A DNA stretch of 64,000 bases from Acidimicrobiales bacterium (GCA_022425325.1 JAKMFW010000026.1:1-64000); one strand, 5' to 3'; positions 55,235 through 63,652 are shown, counted from the stretch's first letter. Notes: generated from the sequence alone by a model not told the origin. Numbers and translations are program-made.

Positions 55235-56788
55235 TCACTCCAGGGTCTCCGGAATCTCACGGATCCGACGTTCGATGAAGTCGCGCAGCGCTTCGTCGAC
55301 ATCGTCGGGCAGTTCGGGTTCGACATAGTCGGCGAGCATCTGCCTCGCCTTCTTCGTGCCGCGTGCCTCGGTGTCCTCGGCCCCGGCGGCGAGCCACTGC
55401 TCGTAGCCGTCACTGTCCATCAACTCGGGCATGGCAAACGCGGACTCGAAATTGGCAAGTGTGTGGGCGGTGCCGAGGAAGTGCCCGCCGGGCTCGACCT
55501 CGCCCATCGCCGCGAGCGCACCGTCGAGCTCGTCGAAATCGATGCCCTCGACGAAGCGGCGGAACATCTCGGCCTGCTCACCGTCGACCACCGCCTTGGC
55601 GTAGCTCTGACACAGCGCCGACTCCATGTACCCCGTGGTCGAGAGCACGAAGTTCGCGCCGGCGAGCGCCACGCCGAACATGTTGCGGGCGGCCTCGTAC
55701 CCGGCTTGGGCGTCGAAGGCCTTCGACGCCGTGCACATGCCCGAGCAGCGCCACGGCAGCTGGTAGCGACGGGCGAGTTGGCCGACCAGCAGGTTCATGT
55801 GGTCGATATCGGGGGTGCCGGCCATCGGGGCGCCCGACTTCATCGACACCGTGGCGAGCCACTGGCCATAGACCGCTGGCGCGCCGGGCCGAACGATCTG
55901 GCTGAACGCAACACCGGCGAGCGCCTCGGCGTTGATCTGCACGACCGAGCCGATCGTCGACGCCGGTGTCGACGCCCCGCCGAGCACGAACGGCGAGAAC
56001 AACATCGCCTGGTTGGCGCCGCTGTAGACCTTGACAGCGTCGAGCATGGTCGAGTCCCAGACGAGCGGCGAGTTGCCGTTGGCCAGGCACGTCATCACCG
56101 TGTTCTGGTCGACGAACTCCTCACCGAACAGCATCTGCGCCATCGTCAGGGAGTCTTCGGCCCGCTCCCGACTGGTGACCGCACCCATGAAGGGCTTCGT
56201 CGAGTGCTTCATCAACGAGTAGGTCATGTGGAGATGCCGATGCGGTACGGCGATGTCCATCGGCTCGCAGAGCACACCCCCTGCCATCTGCATCGCCGGG
56301 GTCATCTGAGCGATTTTGGCGAAGTTGTGGAAGTCGTCGAGCGTGGCGTTGCGACGGGTGCCATCGAGGTCGCGAACGAATGGTGCGCCGTACGCAGGGG
56401 TGAAGATGCTCTTGCGGCCACCGAGGGTCACACTGCGCGCAGGGTCGCGGCCGACCATCGTGTAGTCGCTCGGCGCCATGGCGACGAGTTCCATGAGGAA
56501 CTCGCGATCGATGCGCAGGCGATAGCCGTCGATCGACACACCCCCACCCGAGCTGGCCTGGCGCCACATCTCGATCGATTCATCGTCGCGGAACTCGATG
56601 CCGGTGCTTTCAAGCAAGCGCATCGTGCGGTCGTGCACGATGTCGACCTGCTCGGGCAGCAGTGCATCCATGTACGGAATGCCCCGCTCCATTTCCGGGA
56701 GATAGCGCTGGGTGTAGGCGGTGCGGGCATCGCGGCGGGCGCCGCGACCGCGACGCCCAGCGCGAGCTGGTGCGGTGGTATCGGTCAT
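55235..56788 (-). CDS. MttB-family methyltransferase, paralogue 3
   Basis: A 517-residue non-pyrrolysine MttB homologue from the ATG at 56788, overlapping the LysR stop as ATGA and preceded by GGGGGA. Family segments are FTPAYGAPFVRDLDG, DAVKVYSGANQAMLFSPF, VVQINAEALAGVAFSQ and GGHFLGTAHTLANFESAF, closest in feel to paralogue 1. Residues 7-22 are an Arg/Gly-rich tail (RAGRRGRGARRDAR). It lacks its own corrinoid partner. The operon partners (aldolase, amine oxidase, aldehyde dehydrogenase) point to an N-methylated amino compound. Confidence 0.88.
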   Translation of the reverse strand: MTDTTAPARAGRRGRGARRDARTAYTQRYLPEMERGIPYMDALLPEQVDIVHDRTMRLLESTGIEFRDDESIEMWRQASSGGGVSIDGYRLRIDREFLMELVAMAPSDYTMVGRDPARSVTLGGRKSIFTPAYGAPFVRDLDGTRRNATLDDFHNFAKIAQMTPAMQMAGGVLCEPMDIAVPHRHLHMTYSLMKHSTKPFMGAVTSRERAEDSLTMAQMLFGEEFVDQNTVMTCLANGNSPLVWDSTMLDAVKVYSGANQAMLFSPFVLGGASTPASTIGSVVQINAEALAGVAFSQIVRPGAPAVYGQWLATVSMKSGAPMAGTPDIDHMNLLVGQLARRYQLPWRCSGMCTASKAFDAQAGYEAARNMFGVALAGANFVLSTTGYMESALCQSYAKAVVDGEQAEMFRRFVEGIDFDELDGALAAMGEVEPGGHFLGTAHTLANFESAFAMPELMDSDGYEQWLAAGAEDTEARGTKKARQMLADYVEPELPDDVDEALRDFIERRIREIPETLE

Positions 56789-57696
56789 GACGGGTCCCCC
56801 GTTTCGAGGGTGGTCGAGAGATGGGAACGAAGGGCGTCGACGGCGTCGTCGGTGCCCGGAGCGACGACCGAACGAAGCACGAAGGCGACAGGAGGCAGCG
56901 CCAGCCCACCGAGACCGGCCCACGGCCGCATGCCGTCACTGATGTGCGGCGTGTTGAGCACCGCGACACCGAGGCCAGCGGTGACGGCCGCTTGAACACC
57001 CTGGATCGACGGGCATTCCATGACCGTTCGGTACGAGCGGCCGGCATCGGCCATCGCCGAGGCGAACCATGGTTCGTACAGACACTGCGGCCCGAACGAG
57101 ATGAGCGGAACCTCGTCGACATGGTCGAAATCGGCATCGGCTGCCTGCACGACCGTGAGTTCATCGCGCCGCCACACGTCGTCGGCCGGGCGAACAACAT
57201 CGCCAGTGTCGAGTACCTGGAGCAGCGCCACGTCGATCTCGCCGGCATCGAGCCAACCGGCAACGACGGCGGAATCGCGGACGCGAACCTCGAGTGCGAT
57301 CTCCGGATGGGTCCGACCGAATCGGCTCGCCACCTCGGCGAGTTGGGTGGCGGCGACTTCTTCGTTGCAGCCAAGACGGACGGTGCCGCTCACGCTCGAG
57401 CGCTGAAGGGCATCGACGGCCCGATCATGGGCCTCGACGATCGCCTCGGCGTGCGCCAACAGGTCTCGCCCGTCGGGGGTGAGCACGAAGCTCTGCCCGT
57501 CGCGCCGCAGGAGATCTCGTCCGATGCGCTCCTCGAGTCGACGGATCTTGTGACTCACTGCTGACTGGGTGACGCCGAGACGCTCGGCCGCCGCAGTGAA
57601 GCCCCCGGCGACGACCAGTTGCCGAAAAACGCGCAGCGACTCGACGTCCAGCCGAACACTGCTGTCAGTCGTCGATGCCCCCACGGTGGGGATCAT
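56785..57696 (-). CDS. LysR-family transcriptional regulator of the MttB3 operon
   Basis: A 303-residue LTTR: the HTH contains LVVAGGFTAAAERLGVTQSAVSHKIRRLEE-type sequence ending GRDLLRRDGQSF, followed by a periplasmic-binding-fold effector domain with VQAAVTAGLGVAVLNTPHI. It is first in the MttB3 operon and coupled to it by ATGA. No ribosome-binding site is visible; a perfect palindrome overlaps its start codon, suggesting a leaderless, autorepressed transcript. Confidence 0.87.
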   Translation of the reverse strand: MIPTVGASTTDSSVRLDVESLRVFRQLVVAGGFTAAAERLGVTQSAVSHKIRRLEERIGRDLLRRDGQSFVLTPDGRDLLAHAEAIVEAHDRAVDALQRSSVSGTVRLGCNEEVAATQLAEVASRFGRTHPEIALEVRVRDSAVVAGWLDAGEIDVALLQVLDTGDVVRPADDVWRRDELTVVQAADADFDHVDEVPLISFGPQCLYEPWFASAMADAGRSYRTVMECPSIQGVQAAVTAGLGVAVLNTPHISDGMRPWAGLGGLALPPVAFVLRSVVAPGTDDAVDALRSHLSTTLETGDPS

Positions 57697-57739
57697 GACA
57701 TGCTGTCATCAGAGCCGCAAGATCCATGACATCAGGTCA
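57695..57739. promoter_or_regulatory. two dyads at the LysR/MttB3 operon start
   Basis: ATGACA-TGC-TGTCAT (57695-57709) is a perfect palindrome overlapping the regulator start codon. TGAC (57727-57730), 5 nt, GTCA (57736-57739) is a second, looser dyad with the same half-site word. Paired sites like these match LysR recognition and activation boxes. Confidence 0.5.
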
Positions 57740-57772
57740 AGCACCACGGGCGATCCGACCGCCTAGCCCGGA

Positions 57773-58528
57773 TCAATCGCAGGCCAGGAAACGGGCCATG
57801 ATCTCGAACGGCGGCTCATCGACACTCTCAAGCGCCACGTAGGTCCAGGCGCCACGCTGCTGCACCGCCGGGTACCCAAAATCGTTGATGACCGCCGGTA
57901 TCCCGACCTCGGCGCCAATCTGGGAAAGGCTCATGTCGACGTCAACACCGTCGTGCAGCGTGATAACCCACTCGTCGGGCTGAGGGTCCACCGGAAGCGA
58001 CCCAGTCGGGATCGCGGAACCTGGGCGCCAACTCCAGTTGATCAGCGTCTCCACACCGCCCCGGCTGCGGAAGTTCAGCAGGAGCCCGCCCCATCGCATT
58101 GCGCGCTCATTGAGTTCCCCTGCCGGGCCGTCGAAAGGACACCCTTCGATCCAACCAGTGTCGCTGTCCGGCGCACCGAAGACTTCGAACATTGCGTACT
58201 CAACCTCGTCGAGAAGCGAATCCAACGGCAGCCCGAGCACGGTCTGCTCAGGCACGTTCGCAACCTCTTGGACCAGCGGCGGCGGCATCGTGGTGGTCGT
58301 GGTGGTCGTCGAGGCTGTGGAGGTGGTCGTCGGTTCCGCTGACGCAGGTGTGACTGCTGTGTCCGCGCTCTCTGCTTCCTGCTCAGAAGGGTTGGTATCG
58401 GCCGAGGTTGCCAAGTCCGACCCCGCATCGGTCGTCTCGTCGTCGGAGAGAGCACCGAGTCCCAGGCCTGCGATGACACCGACCAGCAAGATGATGATGC
58501 CGATCAGAACGAATTCTCGCAGTCGCAT
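57773..58528 (-). CDS. membrane-anchored protein of unknown function
   Basis: A 251-residue protein I do not recognise. Residues 6-28 form one TM helix or uncleaved signal anchor (VLIGIIILLVGVIAGLGLG). An acidic then Thr-rich linker (residues 30-85) follows, and then an extracytoplasmic domain of about 165 residues with two cysteines (EGCPFDG and the C-terminal LACD) that could form a disulfide. The linker style is common in actinobacterial surface proteins. The start is the ATG at 58528; a GTG one codon earlier is possible. It lies just downstream of the molybdenum hydroxylase operon. Confidence 0.6.
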   Translation of the reverse strand: MRLREFVLIGIIILLVGVIAGLGLGALSDDETTDAGSDLATSADTNPSEQEAESADTAVTPASAEPTTTSTASTTTTTTTMPPPLVQEVANVPEQTVLGLPLDSLLDEVEYAMFEVFGAPDSDTGWIEGCPFDGPAGELNERAMRWGGLLLNFRSRGGVETLINWSWRPGSAIPTGSLPVDPQPDEWVITLHDGVDVDMSLSQIGAEVGIPAVINDFGYPAVQQRGAWTYVALESVDEPPFEIMARFLACD

Positions 58529-58556
58529 CACGACTCCTTTGCGCTTCGGGCGCTGC

Positions 58557-59027
58557 TCAGGTGTTCAGCTCGACCGCCGTGGCTTCAACGGCCGCGAGGA
58601 TCTTCGCATAGCCGGTGCATCGGCACAGGTTTCCGCTCAGACCGATGCGGACCGCGTCCAGTTCCGGGTGCTCGTCACGTTCGAGCAGCGCCTTGGCCGA
58701 CATGATCATGCCGGGCGTGCAGAACCCGCACTGCACGCCACCTGCCTCCAATAGGTTGCGCTGGAGGGCGTGCATCTCCGGGCCCTCCATCACCCCCTCG
58801 ATCGTGGTGACCTGCCGGCCCTGCGCCTGCACGGCGAGATAGCTGCACGAGTTCACGGGCTGCCCATCGAGCAACACCATGCAGGCGCCGCACTCGCAGT
58901 CATCGCATCCTTCCTTGGTGCCGGTGAGACCGACATTTTCCCGGATCACCGACAGGAGGTTCTTCCCCTGGTCGGCGGTGACGGGATACGTGACCCCGTT
59001 GACATCGAGTTCATAGCTGGTGGTCAT
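58557..59027 (-). CDS. molybdenum hydroxylase, [2Fe-2S] small subunit (CoxS/XdhC-type)
   Basis: A 156-residue protein with the plant-type cluster motif CDDCECGACMV and the second, all-helical cluster motif CGFCTPGM plus CRCTGY. It carries electrons from the molybdenum centre to FAD. The ATG overlaps the FAD-subunit stop (TGATG), and it is the last gene of the three-subunit operon. No export signal, so the enzyme is cytosolic. Confidence 0.9.
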   Translation of the reverse strand: MTTSYELDVNGVTYPVTADQGKNLLSVIRENVGLTGTKEGCDDCECGACMVLLDGQPVNSCSYLAVQAQGRQVTTIEGVMEGPEMHALQRNLLEAGGVQCGFCTPGMIMSAKALLERDEHPELDAVRIGLSGNLCRCTGYAKILAAVEATAVELNT

Positions 59028-59923
59028 CAGGCTGCTCCGATACCGAGGGAACGGTTGACAGGGACGGCGATCGATTCGCCGTCGGCTCGGCGGGCGGCAG
59101 CATCGACGGCACGCTTGGCCATCACGCCGATGCAATGCCGTCGATAGCGATCACTCGCCCGAAGGTCGCTAATCGGCGCCGCCTGTTCGGAAGCGAGCGC
59201 TGCAACCACCGGGCCCGCGTCAGCGGGAGTGCAACCGACCAACGCCTGGTCGACGCCATCGACCGAGAGAATCGTCGGGGCTACTGCGGCGAGCGCGACC
59301 GCCGCCGAGGCGATGGTGCCGTCGGCAGCGAGTGTCACCGCAGCCGCCGCACCGACGACCGCAATCTCCATCGCCCGCCGGTATTCGAGGCGGACATAGG
59401 CACTGCCGCATCGGTCCTGCGCCGGTGGAAGGTGCAGCGCGACCAAGAGTTCACCGAGATCGGCCGTTGTGCGGCCCGGACCGGCCCAGAGTTCGTCGAG
59501 CGACACTGTGCGGCTCCCGGTCACCGACCGCAGTTCGGCGGTCGCCCCCAGCACCGTCAGCGGAGCGCCGGTGTCCATCGCCGGCGAACCGTTCATCACA
59601 TTGCCGCCGAGCGTGCCGACATGGCGGGTCGACGGCGAGCCGACAAGCGCCGACGCATCGGCGATCGCGGTGTACGACCCAACGATGACCGGATCGGTCA
59701 TCAACTCGGCGTGCGACATCAACGCGCCGACCCGCACCCCGGCGCTGTCGAGTTCGACCCCACCCAATTCGTCGATGCGATCAATGGCGACGAGATCGCC
59801 AGGGAGTGCCGCCTTGCCGTGCCGTGCTCCGACGACCAGATCCGTGCCCCCGGCGATCGGGCGAGCCCCCGCACCGAGGGCGACGAGTGCCTCATCGACG
59901 GTGGTGGCGATGGTAAAGCTCAC
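59027..59923 (-). CDS. molybdenum hydroxylase, FAD-binding medium subunit (CoxM-type)
   Basis: A 298-residue protein. The FAD motifs ARPIAGGTDLVV and STRHVGTLGGNVMNGSPAMD (a TIGGN-type loop) match the CoxM/XdhB family. It passes electrons from the iron-sulfur subunit to the final acceptor. Overlaps both neighbours (ATGA with the large subunit, TGATG with the small subunit). Confidence 0.9.
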   Translation of the reverse strand: MSFTIATTVDEALVALGAGARPIAGGTDLVVGARHGKAALPGDLVAIDRIDELGGVELDSAGVRVGALMSHAELMTDPVIVGSYTAIADASALVGSPSTRHVGTLGGNVMNGSPAMDTGAPLTVLGATAELRSVTGSRTVSLDELWAGPGRTTADLGELLVALHLPPAQDRCGSAYVRLEYRRAMEIAVVGAAAAVTLAADGTIASAAVALAAVAPTILSVDGVDQALVGCTPADAGPVVAALASEQAAPISDLRASDRYRRHCIGVMAKRAVDAAARRADGESIAVPVNRSLGIGAA

Positions 59924-62196
59924 GACGACATCCCTTCGCTCGTCATCCAGACCCGTTCGGCGGTCATCGGCAGCTGGCGCACGGGCGTGCCCACCAGCTT
60001 CGCAACACCGTTGGCGATCGCTGCGGCGGTCGGGACGTTCGGGGCCTCGGCCAGACCCTTTGCCCCGTACGGTCCTGCGTTCGGATCCGGGATCTCGATG
60101 AACTCGGTGCGGATCGTTGGCGCGTCGGCCGCAGTCTGCAGCTTGTACTCGAGCAGGCCGGTGTTGCGCTGCTTCGCGTCGTCGCCGTACTGCGTACCCT
60201 CGGTGAGCGCCTGCCCGACACCCATCATGATCCCACCCTCGACCTGGCCGTGCGCCGCAACGGGATTGATGATGGTTCCGGAGTCGTGGGCAGCCGAGAC
60301 ATCAAGGACCCGAACCACGCCGGTCTCGCGATCGAGGCGGACGTGAACGGCATGGCAGGCGAACTGGGGCCCCGCCCAGCCAGCGAGACCTTGGTCGCCG
60401 ACACACATCGCCGACACGGATGGATATTCCGGCGGTGTACCGGAACCTTTCCCGATCAGCATCTCGCCTTCGGCAGCGATACCGGCCAGCTCGACGATCG
60501 AGACGGCCTTGTCGGGCGAACCGGAGACATGTGCCTTCCCCGAGGCGAGCACGATGTCGTCAGGGGCCGCTTCGAGTTGGTCAGCGGCAAGATCGCGCAG
60601 CTGCGCCGCAACCTCACGAGCACCCTCGACGACGGCGCGGCCGTTGTTGAGCAGGGTCTGCGAACCGGTCGCGCCGGTGTCGTACGGGGCCGCCGACGTG
60701 TCCTGATAGACGAGCTGGAAATCCTCGGGCTCCATCCCCAACTCCTTCGCCGCCAGCATCCGGAGGGTCATGACCGAACCGGTACCGCACTCTTGGGCGC
60801 CAGTGATGATCATCCCGGAGCCGTCGCTGTCGATCTTGATGTACGCACCGGACGGACCGGGGAAGCTCGGCCACCACGAGATCGCGACGCCGACGGCCTC
60901 GTCGTCAGGCAGGTCGTCGCCGTAGGCCGAGGCCCCAACGGCAGCATCGAGACAGCGGCGGAGTCCGATCTCGCCGTACACCTGACCGGCAGCACCCTCG
61001 ACCCCCTCGTCGACGATGTTGGCTCGACGGAACTCGACCGGATCCATGCCAACCACGGCGGCAAGTTCGTCGGTGTGCGACTCGAGCGCCCAACAGGCCT
61101 GAGGCGCGGTCGGTGCCCGCACCGAGCCCGACGGCTGATGGTTGGTGTAGACGAGCGATGCCTCGACCTTCACCGCCTCCATTGCATATGGGCCGGCGAC
61201 GTGCATCGCGGCCAACTGCGGGAAGAAGGCCGCATCGGCGGTGTACGCACCGTTGTCGATGGCGATCCATCCGGTGCGGGCCACGAGCGTGCCGTCGGCC
61301 TTCACCCCGGAGGTGATGTCGACGATCATCCCTTCGCGGCGACGATCCGGCGCAACCATCTCCTCCTGACGAGAAAAGACGAGCTTCACGGGGCGACGGG
61401 CCGCCTTGGCGAGCGCAGCGACGTGGGCCTCGAAGTGGAACCCGCACTTGCCTCCGAAACCCCCGCCAAGGTGAGGCACGATCACTCGAACCTTGCTTGC
61501 CGGCATCTGCAGCGTCTCGCAGACCCCCGCCCGAGCGTCGAAGGGCACCTGCGTCGAGGTCCAGATCGTGACCTTCTCACCCTCCCACTGGGCGACAACG
61601 GCCCGGGGTTCGATCGGCAGAGCGTGGCAGCCGTCGGCGACATACCGGCTCGTGACGACATGGTCGGCGCTGGCCATTGCGGTGTCGACATCACCCTTTT
61701 CGATCGAGGAGAACGACGCAACGTTGGGCCGCTGCACGGTGTCGCCGGTGACGGCGTAGGACTCCCAGTCCTGGTGCACAAGAGGAGATCCGTCGGCCAT
61801 CGCCGCCTCGAGATCATCGACGATCGGAAGATCCTCGTACTCGACGACGATCGCGTCGACTGCGGCCTGTGCCGTGGCGGCGTCGACCGCGGCGACGGCC
61901 GCCACCAGTTCGCCCTCGAAACGGACGACGTCCTTTGCGAACAGCCGCCGGTCGGGCACGACCGGGCTGTAGATCACGTCGGGTACATCGGCGGCGGTCA
62001 ACACGGCGAAGACACCCGGCATCGCCGATGCCGCACTGGTGTCGAGCTTCGTGATGCGGGCGTGCGAGACGCCCGCGTAGCGGAACTTGGCCACCAACTG
62101 GCCGGTCAGATTGATGTCGGCGGCGTAGCGGCCGCTCCCGGTCACCTTGTCGGGACCGTCGGCACGAACGAAACGCGGTACCTCGGCAATGGCCAT
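59920..62196 (-). CDS. molybdenum hydroxylase, molybdopterin-binding large subunit (xanthine dehydrogenase family)
   Basis: A 758-residue large subunit from the ATG at 62196 behind GGGAGGG. VPHLGGGFGGKCGFH and VRAPTAPQACWALE are molybdopterin-binding segments, and the catalytic Glu is in YGAKGLAEAP. The form I CO-dehydrogenase loop (AYxCSFR) is absent, so it is not a CO dehydrogenase; it would hydroxylate an N-heterocycle or aldehyde. First gene of a large-medium-small operon. No MoCo-insertion gene lies nearby. Confidence 0.9.
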   Translation of the reverse strand: MAIAEVPRFVRADGPDKVTGSGRYAADINLTGQLVAKFRYAGVSHARITKLDTSAASAMPGVFAVLTAADVPDVIYSPVVPDRRLFAKDVVRFEGELVAAVAAVDAATAQAAVDAIVVEYEDLPIVDDLEAAMADGSPLVHQDWESYAVTGDTVQRPNVASFSSIEKGDVDTAMASADHVVTSRYVADGCHALPIEPRAVVAQWEGEKVTIWTSTQVPFDARAGVCETLQMPASKVRVIVPHLGGGFGGKCGFHFEAHVAALAKAARRPVKLVFSRQEEMVAPDRRREGMIVDITSGVKADGTLVARTGWIAIDNGAYTADAAFFPQLAAMHVAGPYAMEAVKVEASLVYTNHQPSGSVRAPTAPQACWALESHTDELAAVVGMDPVEFRRANIVDEGVEGAAGQVYGEIGLRRCLDAAVGASAYGDDLPDDEAVGVAISWWPSFPGPSGAYIKIDSDGSGMIITGAQECGTGSVMTLRMLAAKELGMEPEDFQLVYQDTSAAPYDTGATGSQTLLNNGRAVVEGAREVAAQLRDLAADQLEAAPDDIVLASGKAHVSGSPDKAVSIVELAGIAAEGEMLIGKGSGTPPEYPSVSAMCVGDQGLAGWAGPQFACHAVHVRLDRETGVVRVLDVSAAHDSGTIINPVAAHGQVEGGIMMGVGQALTEGTQYGDDAKQRNTGLLEYKLQTAADAPTIRTEFIEIPDPNAGPYGAKGLAEAPNVPTAAAIANGVAKLVGTPVRQLPMTAERVWMTSEGMSS

Positions 62197-62273
62197 CTAC
62201 CCTCCCAAAGACGGACGAAGTCCGGTCACTATCGCACGCGACACGCCGGTTCGTCTGCACTCGGCGGGCGTGG

Positions 62274-63149
62274 TCAGCCCGCGCGCAGCTCCGCCTCGCG
62301 GCGCAGCACGAACGCGAGTCCACTGATCACGATCACGACGCCGAGTACCTGCACGGCGTTGACGTCCTCATCGAGGAACAGGAAGGCACCGGCGGTCGAG
62401 AGCGCCGGCACAGAGAGGTTCAGCATCGAGGCGATCACGAGCCGCACGTGGGCGTGCGCCCAATTCATCAGCATGTGTCCCGTACCGGGCACGGCGAGCA
62501 GCGCCGCGAGCCAGAGCCATTGGGTGACATCGGGAACATCGAGGCCGCCGGCGTCAACGATCGCCACCGGCAACAAGGTGATCGACCCGACGATCCAGAG
62601 GCACGCTTGAAACTCGAGGATCGGCACCGTCGCCCGTCCCTTCTTGGCGAAGGCGAAGTACGCGGCAAAGAAGAACATCGAGACGAAGGCGAGGGCATCG
62701 CCCCATGGCTGCCACGTGGTGTGTTGCGACGAGCCGAAGAGCACAAGCGCCACACCGATCGTGGCGACGCCGGTGATGGCGACAAGCAGACCGGTGACCT
62801 TCTCGTGAAACGCTCGGGACGCGACACCGAGCAGGACCAGCGGGGTGAGATTCGAGATGACCGCTGCGTTCGCCACCGTGGTGCTGCGCAACGCCACGAA
62901 GAAGATGGCGATCTCGATGCTGATCACCACGCCGGCGGGGGCGACGGCTCGGAGCATGGCGGCCGTGATCCGACGACCGGAAACGTAGACGATCGCCGAG
63001 AAGACGGCGGCGCCGAGCGCGATGCGCCAAAACGCGATCTGGAGCCCCGACATCGGCGCCTCCACCACCATCACGTTGCCAGCGGACCAGCACACGACCG
63101 CCACGATCGCAGCGGCGATGCCCGCAGGCGTCGACCGCGATTCGGTCAC
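62274..63149 (-). CDS. EamA/DMT-family transporter
   Basis: A 291-residue protein with ten hydrophobic segments in two EamA repeats (roughly 8-135 and 150-285), including GVVISIEIAIFFVALRSTTVANAAVI and LVIASMLNLSVPALSTAGA-type segments. The GTG start at 63149 overlaps the SET-protein stop (GTGA). It likely exports or exchanges a metabolite; the substrate is unknown. Confidence 0.8.
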   Translation of the reverse strand: MTESRSTPAGIAAAIVAVVCWSAGNVMVVEAPMSGLQIAFWRIALGAAVFSAIVYVSGRRITAAMLRAVAPAGVVISIEIAIFFVALRSTTVANAAVISNLTPLVLLGVASRAFHEKVTGLLVAITGVATIGVALVLFGSSQHTTWQPWGDALAFVSMFFFAAYFAFAKKGRATVPILEFQACLWIVGSITLLPVAIVDAGGLDVPDVTQWLWLAALLAVPGTGHMLMNWAHAHVRLVIASMLNLSVPALSTAGAFLFLDEDVNAVQVLGVVIVISGLAFVLRREAELRAG

Positions 63150-63652
63150 CCGGCGTCGATCCGGGCCTGGACGTGCGGCATCACATAGCCGGCGTAGCGA
63201 GCCTGCACATCGGAGCGCTGCCAGTCGGTCTCGGTGACCACCCCACGGCAGACATCGGCGCCGCACAGACAGTCGAGGCGGTACGGCTCGACGCGGGCCA
63301 TCGCATAGTCGTGGCAGAGCTCTTCCCCGGCCTCGATGTCGCGCACGGCCACATAGGTGACATTGCCCCGGAAACCGACGTTGGCATCACATGAGTGGTT
63401 GATGTGCACCACCATGTCGTCGTATTCGTCGGCGTGACGGGGGCTCAAGAAGAGCCCTTCCGCGATCTGCAGACTGAAATCGCCGATCTCCGCAGTGAGT
63501 CGTTGGACTTCGTCGAAGCCGACGACATGGCCGACCTTGACCGCCACGGGCTCGTCCTTCGCAATCGGCGCGTTCGCGAACACAGCGAGACCACCGAGAT
63601 GACTCGCTCGCACGTCGACCTTCGGTGAACGCCACACCCGTACCGGCTCCAT
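63146..63652 (-). CDS. SET-domain protein
   Basis: A 168-residue protein with a compact SET domain: GGLAVFANAPIAKDEPV, the cofactor knot HINHSCDANVGF and GEELCHDYAM, then a Cys-rich post-SET piece (CLCGADVCRG). SET domains methylate protein lysines from S-adenosylmethionine; bacterial targets are mostly unknown. It is coupled to the DMT transporter. The motifs look intact, so activity is plausible. Confidence 0.8.
   Translation of the reverse strand: MEPVRVWRSPKVDVRASHLGGLAVFANAPIAKDEPVAVKVGHVVGFDEVQRLTAEIGDFSLQIAEGLFLSPRHADEYDDMVVHINHSCDANVGFRGNVTYVAVRDIEAGEELCHDYAMARVEPYRLDCLCGADVCRGVVTETDWQRSDVQARYAGYVMPHVQARIDAG

Noticed and set aside
59920-62196. Assignment as aerobic carbon monoxide dehydrogenase (CoxL)
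   Set aside because: The diagnostic AYxCSFR active-site loop is missing and no MoCo-maturation genes accompany the operon.
60250-62610. A 786-codon open frame on the plus strand opposite the molybdenum hydroxylase
   Set aside because: A shadow of the large subunit; composition is biased and no domain is recognisable.
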